Assembly: GCA_000619965.1 (NCBI GenBank)
Contig: JHVD01000019.1
Location: forward strand, 1 to 54,105
Direction of reading: 5' to 3'
Source: Propionibacteriaceae bacterium P6A17
Lineage (GTDB): Bacteria > Actinomycetota > Actinomycetes > Propionibacteriales > Propionibacteriaceae
DNA length: 54,105 nucleotides
Position numbers and translations under genes: made by a program. The notes under the pieces are model-generated. The model worked only from the letters and a program-made list of their open reading frames with translations. It ran no database searches and had not been told where the DNA came from. Below are positions 49,495-54,105 of the stretch, piece after piece. Position 1 is the first letter of the stretch. The number at the start of each line of letters is the position of its first letter.

Positions 49495-50697
49495 TTAAGC
49501 GCCTCTGCGTGAATCGATCGACCAGCGGTGGAGCAGGGGCACCCCCACCTTGGCCAGGTATTCGTAGTCCTCAATGGCGTTGTAGATGTGCGTGGAGAGT
49601 CGCAGGTAGCCGACGCCTCCGAAGCTGGTGAACGACAGTGCAATGCCGGTCTCGTCGATGAAGGGGACGCGTAGCGCGTCTGCCTCCTCCCGCGTCCGGC
49701 CGAGACCACCTGGCAAGGCAAGCAGCCGCATCGGGCCCACGGGCATGCCGACGTCGGGGACTGGATTGTCGACGAGGTCCTCCAGTGCGCCACGGAGGAC
49801 GCCCACCGCGTCGTCGGCCAACGCCGCACTGCGACGTCGGATCTCGGCCCAGCCGATGGTGTCCTCCAGGTGCTGCCACGCGAAGGGCGCGACGAGCCAC
49901 CCTGTGGTGTCGAGCGTGCCGGTGTGATCGAAGCGTGCGGGAAAGGGGTCACGGGCACCCCACGAGTCGATGACGGGGAAGAGTGCTTGGTCGCTGTCGC
50001 GCGAGTAGAGCATCGCCGTGCCGCGAGGGGCACACACGAACTTGTGGAAGTTGCCCACCCACCAGTCGGCGTCAATGCAGACAGGGTGGGGGTCGACACC
50101 CGGCGCGTGCGCGCCATCGACGAGGCTTTGCGCACCATGCTCTCTGGCCAGCAGGCACAGCTCACGCGCCGGGAAGGCGCGCGCGGTGGCCGAGGTGATC
50201 TGGTCGATGACGAGCAGCGTCGTCGGAGCTGCGGTGATTGCCTCACCGACGAGGGCCAGGACGTCGTCTGACTTGGCATCGAGGGGGATGTCGACGGTTC
50301 GGAAGGTGCCGCCCGTGCGCTCCGCCAAGCGCTGGGCGCCCATGGACACGGCGCCGTAGCCATGATTGGTCACGACCACATGCGCGGGCCCCCGGTCCAT
50401 GAGCCGCTGATACACAACGGAGGCTCCGGCTGACGCATTCAGCACGAAGGCCAAGGTGTCTTCCGGGACGTCGAGGAGGCGTGCCATCTGCACGCGGGCG
50501 GTCGCGATATTCGTTGCCAGCGACGAGAACCAGCGGACGGGATTCCAATCCATGACCTCACGCAGTCGCTGCTGTTCACGCTGGACCGCGACGGGGACAG
50601 CCCCGAATGAGCCGTGGTTCAGGTGTTTGCCGCAGGGGTCGAGCGTCCAGCGCAGGGCTGGGACCGCTACCTCCTCGTACGTTGCATCGTTGCGCAT
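49495..50697 (-). CDS. CefD-like PLP-dependent class V aminotransferase-fold protein
   Basis: A 400-aa fold-type I enzyme of the class V group that includes isopenicillin-N epimerase (CefD), EgtE-type C-S lyases and cysteine desulfurases. KHLNHGSFGAVP (24-35) is the CefD-type N-terminal motif. SLVDGAHAPGVD holds the PLP-binding Asp/His, and K219 in VGNFHKFVCAPRG is the Schiff-base lysine. The end, VGYLRLSTHIYNAIEDYEYLAK, is typical. It is first in the operon and is preceded by AAGGAGG, with a regulator operator overlapping the upstream edge. Racemase/epimerase, lyase or aminotransferase activity are all possible. Confidence 0.88.
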   Translation of the reverse strand: MRNDATYEEVAVPALRWTLDPCGKHLNHGSFGAVPVAVQREQQRLREVMDWNPVRWFSSLATNIATARVQMARLLDVPEDTLAFVLNASAGASVVYQRLMDRGPAHVVVTNHGYGAVSMGAQRLAERTGGTFRTVDIPLDAKSDDVLALVGEAITAAPTTLLVIDQITSATARAFPARELCLLAREHGAQSLVDGAHAPGVDPHPVCIDADWWVGNFHKFVCAPRGTAMLYSRDSDQALFPVIDSWGARDPFPARFDHTGTLDTTGWLVAPFAWQHLEDTIGWAEIRRRSAALADDAVGVLRGALEDLVDNPVPDVGMPVGPMRLLALPGGLGRTREEADALRVPFIDETGIALSFTSFGGVGYLRLSTHIYNAIEDYEYLAKVGVPLLHRWSIDSRRGA

Positions 50698-50707
50698 TCA
50701 TACCTCC

Positions 50708-50718
50708 TTGTCCGACAA
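50708..50718. promoter_or_regulatory. Operator-like inverted repeat TTGTCCGACAA
   Basis: Perfect 5-bp arms around one base, just upstream of the CefD-like gene's ribosome-binding site. It matches the second site at 50771-50781 except for the central base. Confidence 0.7.
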
Positions 50719-50770
50719 TTATGCATATTTCCATCCATCCCGTGGGTGTTTTGTCCAGAATCGTGGCAGA

Positions 50771-50781
50771 TTGTCAGACAA
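50771..50781. promoter_or_regulatory. Operator-like inverted repeat TTGTCAGACAA
   Basis: Perfect 5-bp arms, 63 bp (about six helical turns) centre to centre from the first site and about 17 nt upstream of the regulator -10 box. TTGTCNGACAA-type sites are known for FadR/LldR-group GntR regulators. Confidence 0.7.
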
Positions 50782-50797
50782 TTGACATGAGATCGGG

Positions 50798-50803
50798 TAG
50801 GTT
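50798..50803 (+). promoter_or_regulatory. -10 box TAGGTT of the FadR-type regulator
   Basis: TAGGTT lies 8 nt before ATG 50812, consistent with leaderless transcription; a GGAGGTGGAG site before ATG 50830 offers an alternative start. Confidence 0.45.
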
Positions 50804-50811
50804 GGGCGACA

Positions 50812-51540
50812 ATGGTCACGGAGGTGGAGATGACCACTGCAATGGAGCGGGCCCGCATCGGGCTGTGTCGGATGATTGCGGCCGGCGAGCTTCGGCCGGG
50901 GGAGGCCCTACCCAGCGAAGCGGCGCTCTGCGGACGCTTCGAGGTCTCTCGCAGCTCGCTGCGCGAGGCGCAAAAGATGCTCGTGGCCGCAGGTGCTCTG
51001 ACGCATCACCGCGGCGGGCGGATGACCGTCTCCGAAATGACCCCCGAGCATGTCCTGAAGGGGCTGCACATGGTGGTGCCGCTTCTGCCGCTCGATCGAT
51101 TCATCGATCTCTTCCCCTTGCGAGAGCTTCTCGAAGGACACTGCGCTGCCCTATCTGCAGCCCGGCTCGACGACGACTCAGTCCAGCGTCTCCAGCAGAT
51201 GGCGAGGGAACTGACCGCTTTGGAGCCTGGCGACAAGGCCCAGCTCCTCGACAGCCAATACCACGCCCTCATCATCGACGGCGCCGGCGACCCCATGATC
51301 TCCGCGCTCCTGGAGACGCTGCGCAAACGGGGCCGCGAGTTTCGCATCTACGAAGACCGAGCCCACGCGGACCTGAAGCAGGTCAGCGACGACGCTCACC
51401 TTGCCATTGCCGACGCGATCGCCGCCCGGGACCCGGAAAGCGCACGCTTTCTTGCCATGAACCACGTGCGCACCACCCGAGCTTGGCTCGAAGAGATCCG
51501 GCCCGGCCCCAGCCTCTTTGATGCAGCCGAGGTCTCCTGA
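50812..51540 (+). CDS. GntR-family regulator, FadR/FCD subgroup
   Basis: A 242-aa repressor. The N-terminal winged helix has ERARIGLCRMIAAGELRPGEALPSEAALCGRFEVSRSSLREAQKML then GALTHHRGGRMTVSE, the GntR pattern. The C-terminal FCD domain has LFPLRELLEGHCAALSAARLDDDS and conserved metal/effector His positions, including YHALIIDGAGD and NHVRTTRAWLEEI. FCD regulators bind organic acids or sugar acids. It is divergently transcribed from the CefD-like/ABC/AceE-like operon, with two matching operators between them, so it most likely controls that operon and itself. ATG 50812 or 50830. Confidence 0.93.
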   Translation: MVTEVEMTTAMERARIGLCRMIAAGELRPGEALPSEAALCGRFEVSRSSLREAQKMLVAAGALTHHRGGRMTVSEMTPEHVLKGLHMVVPLLPLDRFIDLFPLRELLEGHCAALSAARLDDDSVQRLQQMARELTALEPGDKAQLLDSQYHALIIDGAGDPMISALLETLRKRGREFRIYEDRAHADLKQVSDDAHLAIADAIAARDPESARFLAMNHVRTTRAWLEEIRPGPSLFDAAEVS

Positions 51541-51549
51541 CGCTGAGCT

Positions 51550-52050
51550 TCAGGCTCGGATTTCGGCAAAGCTCGCCCCCAGCACACGCGCCAGATCCGC
51601 CGGCGCCAAACCGATGTCCAACCCACGCTTGCCGCCACTCACGTACATGCGCTCCAGCCCCTCGGCCGACGCGTCGATGACCGTCGTCAGCGGCCGCTTC
51701 TGCCCGAGCAGACTCACTCCCCCGACGACGTAACCAGTCGTCCGCTCGACCGTCGCCTTCTCCGCCATGGCGGCCTTCTTCGCCCCGACGGCCGCAGCCA
51801 GCGCCTTCAACGAGAGCTGGTGCGATACCGGAACGATCCCGACGACGAGCCCGTGGTTGTCCTTGAGGTCGGTCTGGGCAACAAGGGTCTTGAAGACCGC
51901 GTCCCGACCCAGCCCCAGCACCTCCGCCGCCTCCAGCCCGAAACTCTGCGCACGCGGATCGTGCTCGTACGTGAGCACCTCGTACTCGACACCAGCCTCC
52001 GTCAGTTGCACCGTCGCCGGCGTTCCCTCGCTGCGCTTCTTCTTGGCCAT
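51550..52050 (-). CDS. ybaK: YbaK/EbsC family Cys-tRNA(Pro) deacylase
   Basis: A 166-aa editing protein that hydrolyses mischarged Cys-tRNA(Pro). It has YEHDPRAQSFGLEAAEVLGLGRDAVFKTLV, SLKALAAAVGAKKAAMAEK with the conserved lysine (VFKT), TGYVVGGVSLLGQKRPLTTVID and YVSGGKRGLDIGL. These are all characteristic of YbaK. A TAGGCT box lies 6 nt before ATG 52050, so the transcript is probably leaderless. It converges with the FadR-type regulator, 9 nt apart. Confidence 0.95.
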   Translation of the reverse strand: MAKKKRSEGTPATVQLTEAGVEYEVLTYEHDPRAQSFGLEAAEVLGLGRDAVFKTLVAQTDLKDNHGLVVGIVPVSHQLSLKALAAAVGAKKAAMAEKATVERTTGYVVGGVSLLGQKRPLTTVIDASAEGLERMYVSGGKRGLDIGLAPADLARVLGASFAEIRA

Positions 52051-52056
52051 GCGACG

Positions 52057-52062
52057 AGCCTA
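52057..52062 (-). promoter_or_regulatory. -10 box TAGGCT, leaderless start of ybaK
   Basis: TAGGCT on the minus strand lies 6 nt before ATG 52050. Confidence 0.55.
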
Positions 52063-52215
52063 CGACGACACCGTCCATCCGTCCTTCACTGCCCGGCCAT
52101 CAGGCGCAGTCAGGAAAGGAATGACTCCACCACAACCCACGTACCCTGACCCGAGTCGTCGTGGGGAGCATGGGGAGATCTTGCACGGCGAGGATCGAGG
52201 CGCGTATGCCGCCGA

Positions 52216-52584
52216 GTGCTTGGCTGGCGAGGCAGCATGCTGGGCCAATATCCCCGGTGGCGGAGTCATCATCGTCGGGGGTCAACGACCAGGACGACGG
52301 CCCACTGCTCGTGGATACACGTTTGGGATCCCAAGTGGCTGCGCGAGCTCATCCACGACCACACAGCGAAGGCGCTCACGGTGGAGGTGCACGAAGTACA
52401 CGTCCGTGATGTAAGTATGCTGCTACCGTGTGCGCTCTCGGCCATGGAGCCCATCCGTTACAAGGGCGAGCTGCGGTGGCGCGTGAACGACAAGTGCGTC
52501 GAGATTGACACAACAAACTGGCACGTCCCGCATCATGCAGTGCTTGGACTCGATTGGTCGGCACGCACTTCAGGGCATCAGTGA
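52216..52584 (+). CDS. Possible gene remnant of unknown function
   Basis: A frame of 122 codons whose second half (WDPKWLRELIHDHTAKALTV and PIRYKGELRWRVNDKCVEID) has the mixed, charged composition of a real protein, while its start is not protein-like and has no clear ribosome-binding site. It sits between ybaK and insertion-sequence debris. I do not recognise it. It may be the tail of a gene truncated by transposition, or chance. Nothing else is seen in 52063-52690. Confidence 0.25.
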   Translation: MLGWRGSMLGQYPRWRSHHRRGSTTRTTAHCSWIHVWDPKWLRELIHDHTAKALTVEVHEVHVRDVSMLLPCALSAMEPIRYKGELRWRVNDKCVEIDTTNWHVPHHAVLGLDWSARTSGHQ

Positions 52585-52689
52585 ACTGAGATTCGATCTG
52601 CGGTCCTGGACATCACGCGCTCCTTCCTCACCGCAACTGGCGAGGACGCCACGCGGAAGCTGGCCGACGCGGACCCTCGGGCCATGCTC

Positions 52690-53640
52690 TCCAAGCGTAG
52701 TTGCGCATGACGTTGTCGAAGCCGGCTGGGAGTCGAGTGGCGGGTGGCTGGTCTCGGCAGGCGGTGTGGGGTCGATGGTAGTTGTAGTGGATGTTGCAGA
52801 TGGCGAGAGCCGGTGTTCGTTCAGCTTCTCGGCGGTAGAGGCGGGCGTAAAGAACCTCCTCAGCGAAGATCCCGGTTCTAGCGCTCGGCCTTGACGTTGT
52901 GCCGTGGCGTGTAGGGCCGGATCCGCTGATGGGTGATCCCCTCGGCGCGCAGGCGCTGGGGAGCTTTCCGTTGGTGCAGCAGGGCTCGTTGTCAGTGATC
53001 ACGCGGGTGGTCCGGGGATGCCATGATCGGTGAAGACCGCTTCCGCGTCGTGCCAGAACTCCAACAACTTGACGGCTTTCTCATCGGTATGGGGTTCGAT
53101 GTAGGCGAGCTTGGCGAGCCCGTCGATCGACGAGTGCAGACAGGTGACACCGACCCTCTGACGTCGGCCGGACTTGTTCCTGCCGTGGAGCCGCCAGCGG
53201 CCGCCATCGGGATCCGTCCGACCTTCTTCACGTCCAGGTTGGCCATGTGTCCCTTGTGGCGGGCGGTGATCTTGCCCGGCTTCCGCAACAGCTCGCCGTC
53301 AACATCAAGCCAGTGGCGATGATTCAGCCCGAGCCGGGCCAGCCAGCGCCCCACCGTCGCCGGGCGGATGCTGATGGCTTGGTCGGTGAACTCGATCCAG
53401 ACCAACCGCGCAGTCCATTTCCACTCCCGCCGCAACCGTCGGACTGCTCGACGACCACTGGCGGGGTCAGTGACGGACAGTGATGAGGACGGCTGGTGTG
53501 GCCATCCGAACAGGCTTCGCCGTGGCGGCGACAACGGGTAGACCCACTTCGACGCGCTCGCGGGGCTGACGCCCATCTCCGCAGCGACAAGCGCGACCGG
53601 GCGAGCCTGGCACGTTGGACCCGACGCGAACGCGCTTCGA
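52690..53640 (-). pseudogene. Degraded IS481-family transposase
   Basis: Fragments in different frames assemble into one IS481-type transposase read on the minus strand. RPVALVAAEMGVSPASASKWV (near 53560-53610) is the N-terminal helix-turn-helix. ATVGRWLARLGLNHRHWLD and KPGKITARHKGHMANLDVKKVGRIP are the middle. GVTCLHSSIDGLAKLAYIEP is in a shifted frame and contains part of the DDE catalytic core. YARLYRREAERTPALAICNI and HYNYHRPHTACRDQPPATRL form the C-terminus. At least two frame changes and a TAG/TGA pair are present, so it is inactive. Terminal inverted repeats were not located. Confidence 0.82.
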
Positions 53641-53786
53641 ATGTCAAGGCTGCATCACGGAGGTGAACCAAGGGCAGGCTCCTTGCCCGGAGGGGTGGAT
53701 CAGCGACTTCGATCCTGACGAGGACCTGCCCCCCACGTCATCTCAACGCCGTCAACAACCTCATGAGCCGCAACAGCACCGACTAG

Positions 53787-54105
53787 GGCGTGTTGCTAAA
53801 GGGGGATCGTCGGCACGCGGGCCACGATTGAGGGTGTGGCGCGTAACGAGATCTCCGATGAGGCCTGGGCCGTGATCGGTCCGCTGTTTCCGGCTCCGAA
53901 GGCGACGGGCCGTCCGCCGGTGGAGCGCCGAATGGTGGTGGAGGCGACCGCGTGGCGGTACCGCACGGGCGCTCCGTGGCGGGATGTGCCGGAGCGGTTT
54001 GGGAACTGGAACACGATCTACAAGAACTTCAATCGCTGGTCGGAGCAGGGCGTCTGGGCGCGCGTGCTCGAGAAGGTCCAGTCCCTCACGCATCAGCGCG
54101 GGGAG
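53787..54105 (+). mobile_element. IS5-family element, left end (runs off the window)
   Basis: The left end begins GGCGTGTTGCTAAA right after CTAG, the target-site sequence typical of IS5-group insertions. The transposase gene follows. The right end lies beyond the window. The 53641-53786 stretch before it shows only short frames and no recognisable gene. Confidence 0.7.
53836..54105 (+). CDS. IS5-family transposase, N-terminal part (partial at window end)
   Basis: The first 90 codons of an IS5-type transposase, truncated by the window edge. The start is GTG 53836 with the sequence VARNEISDEAWAVIGPLFPA. It then contains GRPPVERRMVVEATAWRYRT and GAPWRDVPERFGNWNTIYKN, followed by FNRWSEQGVWARVLE: the DUF4096-type N-terminal domain that binds the inverted repeats. 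The frame is open to the end, so the copy may be intact. Confidence 0.88.
   Translation, partial: MARNEISDEAWAVIGPLFPAPKATGRPPVERRMVVEATAWRYRTGAPWRDVPERFGNWNTIYKNFNRWSEQGVWARVLEKVQSLTHQRGE

Noticed and set aside
50782-50787. TTGACA as a -35 box of the FadR-type regulator
   Set aside because: It lies only 10 nt upstream of the -10 box, too close for standard spacing. It overlaps the right flank of the operator.
52505-52894. Plus-strand open frame over the IS481 remnant
   Set aside because: The minus-strand IS481 fragments explain this stretch better.

Overview
This window is a high-GC chromosomal segment from an actinobacterium. Most coding sequences are intact, stops are mostly TGA, GTG starts are frequent, and many genes have a TANNNT -10 box placed 6-8 nt before the start codon (leaderless transcription). 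Gene content points to a facultatively anaerobic member of the Propionibacteriales: pyruvate formate-lyase, Pta-AckA, an actinobacterial Mrp antiporter operon, an Eis-type acetyltransferase and an End IV nuclease. A Propionibacteriaceae relative (Tessaracoccus-like) is my inference from gene content and was not tested.

Layout. 1-4.4 kb: a two-domain GNAT, a flavin-dependent LLM oxidoreductase, a small membrane protein and a DUF808 protein, with a 128-bp tandem repeat between the first two. 4.5-7.8 kb: a pyruvate formate-lyase operon whose enzyme is split into a 700-aa catalytic chain lacking the glycyl-radical domain, an 82-aa chain carrying it, and the radical-SAM activase. 7.9-10.8 kb: an esterase and a secreted 5'-nucleotidase ending in LPKTG. 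11-13.1 kb: rpsF-ssb-rpsR-rplI, with a hairpin-repeat array inserted between ssb and rpsR. 13.2-18.8 kb: Eis, a rhodanese, a membrane protein, a long-chain acyl-CoA ligase, a frameshifted HAD phosphatase and endonuclease IV. 19-25.3 kb: mrpACDEFG. 25.4-28.7 kb: pta-ackA. 28.9-30 kb: a thioester-domain surface protein interrupted by two in-frame TAG codons. 30.1-33.5 kb: an SDR, a PlsC-type acyltransferase and an alkyl-DHAP-synthase-like flavoenzyme, together resembling an ether-lipid pathway. 33.5-43.9 kb: housekeeping and small membrane genes, including yaaA, trxB-trxA, a TRIC channel, an HIBCH-like hydrolase, an ATP-grasp ligase and SURF1. 44-51.5 kb: an apparent catabolic operon (CefD-like PLP enzyme, sugar-type ABC importer without ATPase, AceE-like ThDP enzyme) divergent from a FadR-type regulator, with two matching operators 63 bp apart. 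51.5-54.1 kb: ybaK, then a degraded IS481 copy and the start of an IS5-type element.

How the genes work together. Pfl converts pyruvate to acetyl-CoA and formate, and Pta-AckA turns acetyl-CoA into acetate with ATP yield, giving a fermentative branch. Mrp supplies Na+/H+ exchange. The most unusual items are the split Pfl, the ABC/CefD-like/AceE-like operon, the ether-lipid-like trio, two exported proteins that end directly at LPKTG, and two hairpin-repeat families that look like variants of one architecture. All assignments come from reading the sequence; no database search was run.
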